Made by a program: the position numbers and the translations under genes
Shown here: positions 49,547 through 57,771 of the stretch, piece after piece
How positions within the stretch are numbered: position 1 is the first letter of the stretch
Layout of the letters: every line of letters starts with the position of its first letter
Assembly: GCA_020632795.1 (NCBI GenBank)
Contig: JACKEV010000010.1
Location: forward strand, 62,001-126,000
Source of the DNA: Alphaproteobacteria bacterium
GTDB lineage: Bacteria; Myxococcota_A; UBA796; CAJQPC01
Direction of reading: 5' to 3'
DNA: 64,000 nt
Notes under the pieces: generated by a model
What the model was told of the DNA's origin: nothing
What the model saw: only the letters and a program-made list of their open reading frames with translations
The model's database searches: none

Positions 49547-51172
49547 TTATCTCGGAACGGCCACGAGGTGGGCCAGGAAGCCCCCCCGCTGCACCGTCGC
49601 CACGGTCTCGTACCGCGCTCGGGCCCAGGCCCCCATCGCCTGCTCGTGGGGGCCGACGCCCACCGGCCCCTCGATCAGCACCACGTAGGGGATGTCCCCC
49701 TCCCCCGGGCACTGCGCGCGCAGGATGTCCACGCAGGCCAGGAAGTCGGCCTCGGTCGCGCCGAACGGGCAGGGCGTCTGGGGGCAGTAGTCCCGCCCGG
49801 CGTGGGCGGCGGCCTCGCGCACCGGGGAGGCCGCGCCCCCGGGCCCCGGGAAGCGCGCCGCGATCGCCGCCCCCAGCTCCCGCGCGGCCACGGCCTGCCC
49901 CAGAGGCGGCAGAGGCACCTCGCGCAGGGGGGCGCCGACGTGCCAGGCCGTCCAGGTCAGGGTCCAGGCCGGGATCAGGGCGAGGAGCCCCCGGGGCCAG
50001 CGCGACCACCGCAGCCGCACGAGGCCCTCCGCGAACGCGAAGGGGCTCACCAGCCCCCGCACCACCAGCACCGCCGCGAAGGGCAGCAGGTTCGCGGCGT
50101 ACCGGGGCTCGGCCCCCGCCGCCGCCAGCACCGGCAGGGGGGCGAGGCAGGCCAGCAGGGCCAGCCCCAGACCCAGGTCCGGCCAGCTCATCAGCGCGCG
50201 CAGCTTGTCCGTGAGGCCCGCGCCATCGGGCTTCTTGCACCCTCCCAGCCCCAGGCCGACCACCCCCACCCAGGGCGCGGCGAGCACCAGCGTCCAGGGC
50301 ATCCACCACGCCCAGAAGGGCGAGAGCCCCGCCTGCAGCGCCTCGGGTACGGCCTGGGCGGCCCCGGTCAGCAGGGTCGTCCGGGCTGCCTCGGACAGCG
50401 CCCCGGCCTCGGCCTGCTCCCCCTTGGCCACGCCCTCGGAGATGGAGGTCACCAGCTCCGCGGGGCTCGGCAGGGGGAGGACCCGGGAGAGCAGCCACAC
50501 CGTGGCCGCTGCGGCGCCGAGGTGAAGCAGCACCGCCGCCGGGCGCCGCCAGCCCTTGGGGCCGCGCAGCAGGATGAGCAGCGCGGGCGGCAGGGCGTAC
50601 GGCAGCGCGGTGAAGTGGGTCAGCGCGGCCAGCCCGGCCACCGCCCCGGCCACCGGCGCCAGGCCCCACCACCGCCGCACCGGCACCGCCGCCAGCAGGG
50701 CCAGGGGCAGCATGAACGCCACCGCCGCGTCGACCCCGTAGCGCCGGGAGGCCACCACCAGCGGCGCGCAGAACAGCACGGTCACCCCGGCGGCGAACCC
50801 GGTGAACGGCCCGCCGCCGGCCCGGCCCAGGCCATAGACCACCAGCGGCAGGGCCAGCATCAGGGCGTGGTTCACCCCGTGCCCGGCGAGGGCCACGTCC
50901 GGCCAGCCGAACAGCGCGGCGGCCACCAGCATCAGCCAGGTGGGCATGCGGTGGACGTCGAGGGCCCCGACGTCGCCCCGGTGCAGGTGGGTGGCGTTGG
51001 CGGCCCACTCCCCGGCGTCCGGCCCGTCCAGCACCGCGTCGTGCAGGGTGGCCCAGGCGGGCAGGCCCTCCACCGCCCCGGTGTGCGCGGCGGGCATCGT
51101 GGTCCAGCCCAGGGCCAGCAGGGCGACCAGGGCGACCCCGTCGATCAGCGCGCGGACCCGCCGCTCCGTCAT
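49547..51172 (-). CDS. Multi-pass membrane protein, GT-C glycosyltransferase-like
   Basis: The 541-residue protein has about ten membrane helices, for example LVALLALGWTTM, GHALMLALPL-type segments and LLACLAPLPVLAAAGAEP, and a large outside loop near the N-terminus with an Asp-rich start (AVLDGPDAGEWAANATHLHRGD). A soluble C-terminal part follows with the cysteines of DYCPQTPC and FLACVD. This layout is like lipid-linked GT-C glycosyltransferases of the ArnT/PMT type, but I see no decisive motif. It is first in the leftward run ending with Hsp70, and shares a promoter region with the divergent propeller gene. Confidence 0.68.
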   Translation of the reverse strand: MTERRVRALIDGVALVALLALGWTTMPAAHTGAVEGLPAWATLHDAVLDGPDAGEWAANATHLHRGDVGALDVHRMPTWLMLVAAALFGWPDVALAGHGVNHALMLALPLVVYGLGRAGGGPFTGFAAGVTVLFCAPLVVASRRYGVDAAVAFMLPLALLAAVPVRRWWGLAPVAGAVAGLAALTHFTALPYALPPALLILLRGPKGWRRPAAVLLHLGAAAATVWLLSRVLPLPSPAELVTSISEGVAKGEQAEAGALSEAARTTLLTGAAQAVPEALQAGLSPFWAWWMPWTLVLAAPWVGVVGLGLGGCKKPDGAGLTDKLRALMSWPDLGLGLALLACLAPLPVLAAAGAEPRYAANLLPFAAVLVVRGLVSPFAFAEGLVRLRWSRWPRGLLALIPAWTLTWTAWHVGAPLREVPLPPLGQAVAARELGAAIAARFPGPGGAASPVREAAAHAGRDYCPQTPCPFGATEADFLACVDILRAQCPGEGDIPYVVLIEGPVGVGPHEQAMGAWARARYETVATVQRGGFLAHLVAVPR

Positions 51173-51199
51173 GGGCCGTGCTCCGGGAGGGAGTCCCGG

Positions 51200-51209
51200 A
51201 TGATAGCAT
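51200..51209. promoter_or_regulatory. Overlapping divergent -10 boxes
   Basis: ATGATAGCAT reads TAGCAT rightward (51204-51209), seven bases before ATG 51217, and TATCAT leftward (51205-51200), 27 bases before the start at 51172. The two promoters could not be occupied at once, so the gatB run and the propeller gene may be expressed in competition. Confidence 0.45.
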
Positions 51210-51216
51210 CCGGCCG

Positions 51217-53121
51217 ATGTGGCTCCTGGCGCCGTGGCTGGTGGGTTCGAGCGTGGCGATGGCCTGGGAGGCGATCGGGCCCGAGCGCGGGCATGTGCTG
51301 GACGCGGCGGTCTGCCGGGACGATGTGTGGGTGGCCACCCGGGCCGGGGTGATGCGGGCGGACCTCGACCTGACCCGCTGGACCCGGGACGCGCGCTTCC
51401 CCGGGGACACCCGCAGCCTGGCCTGCGCGGGCGACGACCTCTACGCGGCCAGCCCGGGGGCCGTGGTGCGCATCGGGGACGAAGCGCCCTTGTGGACCTC
51501 GACCGAGGATCACGCCGTGGACCTCGCGGTCTCGGGCGGCGCCCTGCTCGCCGCCATCCGGGGCCCGGAGGCGGGCCTCTACCGTCTGACGGAGGGGGCC
51601 CTGCAGCGCACGCTGGCGGTGGACCCCTGGCGCGTCGCGGTCCGCGATGACGCCGTGCTCATCGGCACCACGGACGCCGGGGCCCTCAGGTCCACCGACG
51701 GGGGGCGCACGTTCACGACCCTGCGCGCTGAAGGGGCCGTCCCGGCGGTCACCTGGCAGGGCGACGTCCCCTGGCTCGCCCTGGCGGACGGCAGGATCCT
51801 GGCCGACGGGCAGGAGGTCGCCGCGGTGTCCAAGGGCCAGGTCCGCGCGCTCGTGCCGGTCGAGGGGGGCGTGCTGGCGGTCGTCGCGGGGGAGGAGGGC
51901 GGCGAGAACCGGCTGCTGGTGGGCAACAACGAGGGCTTCGAGCGCGTGGACCGCGACGCCGTGGACACCGACCCGGGCCAGGTCGACTACACCGGGGCGT
52001 GGGCGCTGCCGGGCGGCCGGGCGCTGGTGGGCACCTTCCGCCGGGGGCCGCTGCTGTGGGACGGGGGGCTCGCCACGGCGCGGGCGGGCTTCCAGGCCAC
52101 CATCACGGGGGGGGTCGCGGTGGACGACGCCGGGCGCATGCTGCTCGCGCTCATGGGCACCGGCCTGTACGCCACCCCGGACGGGGTCCGATGGACGGCG
52201 CTGCACGGCTCGACCTCGGCGGTGACCGACAGCGTGGCGGTGGTGCCGGTGCGGGAGGGCCTGGCGGTCCTGGACTTCGACGGGATCGGCCTGTGGCGGT
52301 CGGACGGCCCGTGGGAGCGGCGGGCGGGGGGCGGCGAGGGCCGGGAGCGGCGGGGCAGCCACCTCGTCGACCTGGCCGAGGACGCGGAGGGCCGGTGGTG
52401 GGCCATCGACCAGCGGGGCGGGCTGTGGCTGCGGGAGGGCGAGGCCTGGACCCGCTGCGCGACCACCGGCGGCCTGCACCTGGACGGGCGCGGGGCGGGG
52501 CTCCGCTTGTTCACCCGGGACGGGGTGCGCACCCCCGGCGACTGTGTCGCGCGCTGGCCGTCGGACCCCGACGCCCCGGCGGGCCTGGACCCGGTGGGCA
52601 GCCGGGCGGACGGCGGCTGGCTGGCGACGGCCGGGGCGCTCTATCGGGATGGCGCACGGGTGGCAGACCTGCCCCAGGCGCCGGTCAGCGCCCTGGCGGC
52701 GGGTCCGCGGGCCGCGCTGGTGGGCCTCAAGGATGGCCGCGTGTTCGAGTGCGCAGCGGACTGTGTCGCGCTGACGACCGTCTCCGGGGAGCCCGCGGGG
52801 CTCGGGTGGCTGAAGCGCGATCTGGTCTGGGTGATGGAGGCCGCCGGGACTCTGTGGGTGTCGTCGGGGGCGGGGACGCCCACGCCGGGATCGCGGCGGT
52901 ACGAGGGGCGGCTGCGGGGGTCGCCGATGGAGCTGGAGCGGGCGCCGTGGTCGCGGGAGGGAAGGAGTGCGGTGGGGGGGGCGGGGCCGGCGGTGGCGCC
53001 GCGGGTGGTGGCGCCACCGCCGCCGGTGGAGGCTCCGGCGTCTCGGCCGATGGATGGTTGGGTGGGGTTGGCGGCGTTGGGGTTGGCGGGGCTTTGGGCG
53101 GTGGTGATGTTGAAAAGGTAG
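51217..53121 (+). CDS. Secreted beta-propeller protein with C-terminal membrane anchor
   Basis: The 634-residue product has a signal peptide (MWLLAPWLVGSSVAMA). The body is a set of BNR/sortilin-like blades such as GALRSTDGGRTFTTL, GRMLLALMGTGLYATPDGVRWTAL and GRWWAIDQRGGLWLREGEAW, giving one or two beta-propellers. A Pro/Ala-rich stretch and a final membrane helix (WVGLAALGLAGLWAVVMLKR) hold it on the membrane. In the last 200 bases codon choice shifts to G-rich codons with more T. It has a probable leaderless promoter and is convergent with the caspase-like gene at 53220. Confidence 0.82.
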   Translation: MWLLAPWLVGSSVAMAWEAIGPERGHVLDAAVCRDDVWVATRAGVMRADLDLTRWTRDARFPGDTRSLACAGDDLYAASPGAVVRIGDEAPLWTSTEDHAVDLAVSGGALLAAIRGPEAGLYRLTEGALQRTLAVDPWRVAVRDDAVLIGTTDAGALRSTDGGRTFTTLRAEGAVPAVTWQGDVPWLALADGRILADGQEVAAVSKGQVRALVPVEGGVLAVVAGEEGGENRLLVGNNEGFERVDRDAVDTDPGQVDYTGAWALPGGRALVGTFRRGPLLWDGGLATARAGFQATITGGVAVDDAGRMLLALMGTGLYATPDGVRWTALHGSTSAVTDSVAVVPVREGLAVLDFDGIGLWRSDGPWERRAGGGEGRERRGSHLVDLAEDAEGRWWAIDQRGGLWLREGEAWTRCATTGGLHLDGRGAGLRLFTRDGVRTPGDCVARWPSDPDAPAGLDPVGSRADGGWLATAGALYRDGARVADLPQAPVSALAAGPRAALVGLKDGRVFECAADCVALTTVSGEPAGLGWLKRDLVWVMEAAGTLWVSSGAGTPTPGSRRYEGRLRGSPMELERAPWSREGRSAVGGAGPAVAPRVVAPPPPVEAPASRPMDGWVGLAALGLAGLWAVVMLKR

Positions 53122-53158
53122 GGGTGGTCAGTAGCGGCCGCCATTGCGCCGGACCGCA

Positions 53159-53176
53159 GGGGGTCATCCCACCCCC
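53159..53176. terminator. Possible weak hairpin between convergent genes
   Basis: GGGGGT and ACCCCC are separated by a six-base loop in the gap between the stops at 53121 and 53220. There is no T-run, so Rho-independent termination is doubtful. Confidence 0.22.
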
Positions 53177-53219
53177 GCGACGAGCGTTGGAGAAAGCCGA
53201 CCTGCGATCAGATGTACGT

Positions 53220-54830
53220 TCATCCTGGGCAGCCAGCAGCAAAGTCCGCATAATCGCGGCGAACCCGAGAACTCCATACGAATCCTGCGCCATCCAGGAC
53301 CAAGCCCGTCCCGACCATGCTCCAGCCGGCGGTGTTTACACCTGGCCAAGGCCCCCGTGGTTGCTGTGCCTGATCTGCCGCCACAGTCTGCCACCAGCCC
53401 AAGGCCACGGCGCCGCCTCCAAGCAGCATCAGGCTACCACCGACTGCCATGATACGTCTGCCCGATACAGCGGGGGATGCCCTTTCGATATACATGCAGT
53501 TCGTTTGGCGGGGAAACACAACAGCTGTCTGCGCCTCACCACCAACATGAAGGAAGTATGGCCCAGCGGGTCGCTCCAGGGAAAAGGGAGTGTAGCCGAG
53601 GTGCTGACCGTCCTGACTCACAGGGAGAACAAGTGGACGTCCACGTTGGTTGGTTGCAAGCAGATGTGCCGTTCCCTGAGGGTTTCCTCCCGCCAAGTCC
53701 AACACCAGCGTTTCCCCCGGGAGAACCTTGACTACCTCGATACTCCCGCCGTCGAACTGTATCGTCACGGGCCCGGGTCGAACATCGAATGACGCCGTGC
53801 CGTAATCAGGCATCGCCTGTTTGCGTACGCCGTTGATGACCGGTGTACCACCATTCGTAACTCGGAGTTCTATGTGCCCCAGTGGCGGCGAGGTAATCAC
53901 AACTTCCGTGGTCTCACCAGAGACCACGAACAACCGAACGCCTGGTCGGTAGCGTCCTTTCGTGTCGATGACCTGAGGCGGGTCATGTTCCGTGCTGGTC
54001 GCCCCATAAACCTGAGCAGGTAGCACCGCTGCCAATTCGCCCAAAGTAATGAAACGGTCATGATTCAGATCGGCTGCACCCTCAATCGCGCGGACCAACT
54101 CACAGGTAAACCACCCTCCCCCCTGCCCATCGCAAGCAGCCGCCGACTCATAGCTTTCCTGCGTCTCAACAGAGGAAGCCATCATCCAGCGAGTCTGCCC
54201 GGCTCTTAGCAAGCTCTCGTTGATGCCGTCAATATTGAAGTTACCCAAACTCTTGCCACCCTTCGGGCGCATCTCCAGGCTGCCTGCGTGACAAGCGTCA
54301 ACGAACACGAGGACGTGGGAGGATGAAAGAGCATCCATCCAGTTGACGTAGGTATCCTCAGAGAGCCCCGTATCTTCAATAGAGTACCGCCGCGTATCGT
54401 GCATCACCAAGTACATCTTCCCATCTTGGCCAGGATACCCGTGGGTAGAAATGAAAAGTATAAACACATCCGGCGGATTCTGGATGATCTTCCTCATCGC
54501 AGCATCCACACCTTCAACCGTTGCTGCTTCATTTAATAGGAGTGTCACATCCTTCGGCGAAAACGCGCCGGCAGATCGTTTGATCAAGGTATCACGGAAC
54601 AGTTCAGCGTCCTGAGCAGCGTATTCCAAACGCGGGATCCCCAGGTCGTCCTTCTTGAGGTCCTCTCCCGTAGTGGAGAACTCGGAGATCCCCACGATTA
54701 GAGCCTTGTACTCCAATCTCATGTCAAGCCCGGCGGAGGGCACACTGGCCGGCACACGTTCAATGTCGCGCGAACCAGCAAACGATAGATCTTGAAGGAA
54801 AAATATAACCATCGCGAATAGCGGCATCAT
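53220..54830 (-). CDS. Secreted caspase-like (C14) protease with EF-hand and membrane tail
   Basis: The 536-residue product begins with a signal peptide (MMPLFAMVIFFLQDLSFAGS). The caspase-type catalytic dyad is present: H130 in LFISTHGYPG and C180 in FVDACHAGS, in an alpha/beta fold (YKALIVGISEF at the start). A single EF-hand-like loop, LNHDRFITLGEL, follows the catalytic part. The C-terminal half is beta-rich, and two hydrophobic helices (GGSLMLLGGGAVALGWW, GTGLVLDGAGFVW) suggest membrane anchoring. AGGAGG precedes the ATG, which overlaps the MopE/RCC1 stop. The gene has much lower GC than the average of the window. It should cleave proteins at the cell surface or in the periplasm. Confidence 0.87.
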   Translation of the reverse strand: MMPLFAMVIFFLQDLSFAGSRDIERVPASVPSAGLDMRLEYKALIVGISEFSTTGEDLKKDDLGIPRLEYAAQDAELFRDTLIKRSAGAFSPKDVTLLLNEAATVEGVDAAMRKIIQNPPDVFILFISTHGYPGQDGKMYLVMHDTRRYSIEDTGLSEDTYVNWMDALSSSHVLVFVDACHAGSLEMRPKGGKSLGNFNIDGINESLLRAGQTRWMMASSVETQESYESAAACDGQGGGWFTCELVRAIEGAADLNHDRFITLGELAAVLPAQVYGATSTEHDPPQVIDTKGRYRPGVRLFVVSGETTEVVITSPPLGHIELRVTNGGTPVINGVRKQAMPDYGTASFDVRPGPVTIQFDGGSIEVVKVLPGETLVLDLAGGNPQGTAHLLATNQRGRPLVLPVSQDGQHLGYTPFSLERPAGPYFLHVGGEAQTAVVFPRQTNCMYIERASPAVSGRRIMAVGGSLMLLGGGAVALGWWQTVAADQAQQPRGPWPGVNTAGWSMVGTGLVLDGAGFVWSSRVRRDYADFAAGCPG

Positions 54831-56989
54831 GGGGCCTCCTGGACAACTGTGGAACTACCAAAGCCGAAGCAGGTGAGACTTCCGTCCGTGCCGACGGCGC
54901 AGGCTGCTTGGTCGCTGCCTACGGAGACGCTTTGGTACGACCCAGACGGTTCACTTGCCAAGTAGCCACTGTCACCCCAGCAGTAGACACGGTGAAGGGT
55001 ATCCACCGCGCAAGTGGTACCGGAACTACCAACAGAAACGTCAACAAACCGGTAAGTCGTTGATGGAAGATCAGCCAATTGGCCCTCACCATCCGAGCCC
55101 CAACAACTCAAGATGCCCGAAGCGTTTATGGCGCACGCATGGCGATAGCCGGTAGACAGTACCGTGAAGGCCCCACTGGGAGTGCTGGACACCTGATCAT
55201 ACGTATCGCTGCCCCAACAAACCACGGCACCGCCCGCCCCGGTCAGTCCGCAACCGAAAGAGGACGCAAGATCTATCAACGTCATGGCACTCTCTGCGGG
55301 GGCACTCACTTCGCCAAAGTCATCATCACCCCAGCACGTCACCGTTTGATCGCTGACGAGGAGCCCGCATGAACCGGTGCCCCACACCTCAACCTGAGCA
55401 ATTGCGGCCGTGGGAGGATATGACTCGTTGTCCGTGTCCCTACCCCAGCAATGCACGACATCGTCCTGATCGACAGCGCACGCGTGGGAGCCACCGACAC
55501 TCAACTGCACAAACCCATGACTTGTAGGCGCATCAGACACCTCGCCGAAGTCATCGTCCCCCCAACAATGCACAGCGCCGTTGGAGTCCAATGCACAGGC
55601 GTTGTCGTCGTCGCCAACTTCAACCTGAACCCAGATGGTATCCGCCCCGTCGCAGTCCTGATCTACTCCATCTGCGTATGTCTCTGTCGCACCAGGGTAG
55701 ACGTTCACTGCAGAATCGTCACAATCGCTATTGTCGTCGACGTCGGTAGCGTTGGCCGGCGCGCAGACACTCGGAGACGCACCAGCTTCACCATACCCAT
55801 CCCCGTCGGCGTCTGGATACCAGGACACCGATGGTTCAAGTGCGGCATCCTGGTCGTCACAGTCTCCACCAACCGATACGTAACCGACGATTTCATCACA
55901 CGAGACGCTGGCTCCGGCGTCCGCTCCAAATCCATCCCCATCCCCATCTGGATACCAGGTCCTTGCGTCAGCAGAGTCGCCTTCGTTCACTTCGCCATCA
56001 CAATCGTGGTCGATCCCGTCGCACCACTCCGTACCCCCCGGCCAGACCGTAGAGTCGCCGTCGTCACAATCCCCATCAAAGGGGACGTAGCCAGAAGGCG
56101 CCGTGCAACTTACCTGTGATGAATCTGTTTCCCCGAAGCCGTCACCATCCCCATCCTGCCACCATGTCGAGGCGTTAATCGCCCTGTCCTCATCTATCTG
56201 GCCATCGCAGTCCTCATCCGTGCCCCCGCAATGTTCTTCCATGCTTGGTGCAACGGCACTGTCTCGATCGTCACAATCACCACCACTCAGACCGTCGCAA
56301 TGTCCTTCGCTGCCGAGACAATCCTCGGCCTCACAGTAACAATCACCGTCATCATCCCACACGGCGGTATGATTGTCGATCCGACCATCGCAATCCTCGT
56401 CACGACCATCAATAGTTTCGGTACCACCTGGCCGCGTCCAGGGGTCGGTATCATCGCAGTCCGTTCCCTCCAGAACATACCCCCACGGCTGATCGCAGGA
56501 CTGCATAGTCTCGCCTCCAGCACCAAAGCCATCACCGTCCTCATCTGGATACCATATCCTCAACGTCGCGAGGTCCACATCCTCGTCGTCGAGATCCGTC
56601 AAGCGATCGCAATCATTGTCGACGTCATCACAGACCTCTTCGGCGCCAGGATGAACGGAGGAGTCACCGTCGTCGCAGTCGTTCCCGAACGAAACCAATC
56701 CCTCTGAGCGAAAACAGGCCTCACGCGGTTGATCTGGATCCCCGTAGCCATCTCCATCCGCGTCTACGAACCACACGCTAGTGGTAGACCAGTCGAGATC
56801 CGCGTCCTCCTCGTCGATCTCCCCATCGCAATCATTGTCCAGGTCATCGCACACCTCAACAGCATGGCGATACACCGATGGAGAGAGGTCGTCGCAATCT
56901 CCCTGAGCAATCGACATGCCATCCCCGTCCTGGTCGTGATTAGGCGCAGGGTTGAGGAGCACGCAGGCACAAAGTAGCGAAATAAGCAA
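54827..56989 (-). CDS. MopE/RCC1-repeat lipoprotein
   Basis: The open frame reaches 57136, but a perfect GGAGGA seven bases before TTG 56989 and the leader MLISLLCAC favour this unusual start (ATG 57025 is the alternative). Seven MopE-type units cover the first 480 residues, for example DCDDGDSTVWPGGTEWCD. The C-terminal 240 residues contain seven RCC1-like repeats, each with a CWG motif and an ACA or similar Cys pair, likely a seven-bladed propeller. It is a surface, cation-binding protein. Its stop overlaps the start of the caspase-like gene at 53220, so they are made together. GC is low, as in its neighbours. Confidence 0.85.
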   Translation of the reverse strand: MLISLLCACVLLNPAPNHDQDGDGMSIAQGDCDDLSPSVYRHAVEVCDDLDNDCDGEIDEEDADLDWSTTSVWFVDADGDGYGDPDQPREACFRSEGLVSFGNDCDDGDSSVHPGAEEVCDDVDNDCDRLTDLDDEDVDLATLRIWYPDEDGDGFGAGGETMQSCDQPWGYVLEGTDCDDTDPWTRPGGTETIDGRDEDCDGRIDNHTAVWDDDGDCYCEAEDCLGSEGHCDGLSGGDCDDRDSAVAPSMEEHCGGTDEDCDGQIDEDRAINASTWWQDGDGDGFGETDSSQVSCTAPSGYVPFDGDCDDGDSTVWPGGTEWCDGIDHDCDGEVNEGDSADARTWYPDGDGDGFGADAGASVSCDEIVGYVSVGGDCDDQDAALEPSVSWYPDADGDGYGEAGASPSVCAPANATDVDDNSDCDDSAVNVYPGATETYADGVDQDCDGADTIWVQVEVGDDDNACALDSNGAVHCWGDDDFGEVSDAPTSHGFVQLSVGGSHACAVDQDDVVHCWGRDTDNESYPPTAAIAQVEVWGTGSCGLLVSDQTVTCWGDDDFGEVSAPAESAMTLIDLASSFGCGLTGAGGAVVCWGSDTYDQVSSTPSGAFTVLSTGYRHACAINASGILSCWGSDGEGQLADLPSTTYRFVDVSVGSSGTTCAVDTLHRVYCWGDSGYLASEPSGSYQSVSVGSDQAACAVGTDGSLTCFGFGSSTVVQEAP

Positions 56990-57771
56990 AGTCTCTTCCT
57001 CCACAAGTCGGTACACAGGGTACATGCCTGTCTGAGTCTCGCCATCGTCGAACACCTCTTGAACGTACCGGCGAGGCGCGGTCCAATCCACACTCGCAGC
57101 GTCAATCTCGTTTCGACCAGTAAAACGAAAAACCACAGGTTCTGGCGGTCAGACAGTATGTAGGCGTCCGACAATATTCCTCCAGAAAAGCAGTTAAAGT
57201 ATGCTCTGCATAGTCCGTCCTGATCAGGCTCAACCAGTCCAATATATACTATCTCCCATGGAGGATCTCCATCCTGCCTGATACCGTAACACCGATCGTA
57301 GTCCTGTATTCCCCCAATACCAACGCAGTGCGCCATGTGGCAGTCCATGCCGCGAGTAATTCCATATGGTTCGGCATCGATAAGATATGAGTTCCGCACG
57401 TCCCCCGCTGCAATTGAAACCGTGTTGCATTGAAATGGCACCACAATCGTCTCCATCACAGGTCTCCGCGCCATATCCACCTCCAACTCGACAATCGCAG
57501 CCTCGTTCAGGTCCTGCGAGTCTCCGAGAAGGACGATCTCTTCCTCTGCCAGTCCAATGCGTTCCCCACAGAACTCCAAGTCTTCTTGTGCCTGCCCCAA
57601 TTGTCCCTCCAGAGCCCCCACTCGCTCCTCCACTTCGGCAAAGCCCGAGACCCCATCGACACCGTCACAGTTCTGATCGACTCCGTCCCCCAACACATCC
57701 GCCAGTCCACCCGGCACCCGGGGCTCGACAACGTCCAGAAGCATGGCTGACAGTCCTCCGAAGCGAATCAT
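56764..57771 (-). CDS. Coiled-coil protein with damaged reading frame (probable remnant)
   Basis: ATG 57771 shares a base with the upstream caspase stop (TGATG); ATG 57744 after GGAGGA is an alternative. The credible coding part ends near 57137. It starts in the middle of a MopE-like motif (GDGVDQNCDG) without a signal peptide, then has a coiled coil (VEERVGALEGQLGQAQEDLE) and a Cys-containing globular part. After that the frame to the stop at 56764 reads as a basic, Cys-rich shadow of the next gene. A plausible continuation (FRFTGRNEIDAASVDW) lies in the -1 frame from 57136 and is continuous with the MopE/RCC1 frame. Truncated or frameshifted, function unknown. Confidence 0.5.
   Translation of the reverse strand: MIRFGGLSAMLLDVVEPRVPGGLADVLGDGVDQNCDGVDGVSGFAEVEERVGALEGQLGQAQEDLEFCGERIGLAEEEIVLLGDSQDLNEAAIVELEVDMARRPVMETIVVPFQCNTVSIAAGDVRNSYLIDAEPYGITRGMDCHMAHCVGIGGIQDYDRCYGIRQDGDPPWEIVYIGLVEPDQDGLCRAYFNCFSGGILSDAYILSDRQNLWFFVLLVETRLTLRVWIGPRLAGTFKRCSTMARLRQACTLCTDLWRKRLCLFRYFVPACSSTLRLITTRTGMACRLLREIATTSLHRCIAMLLRCAMTWTMIAMGRSTRRTRISTGLPLACGS

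Noticed and set aside
56764..57136. The last third of the coiled-coil open frame as genuine protein
   Set aside because: It is Cys/Arg/Leu-rich and out of frame with the strongly supported MopE units of the next gene.
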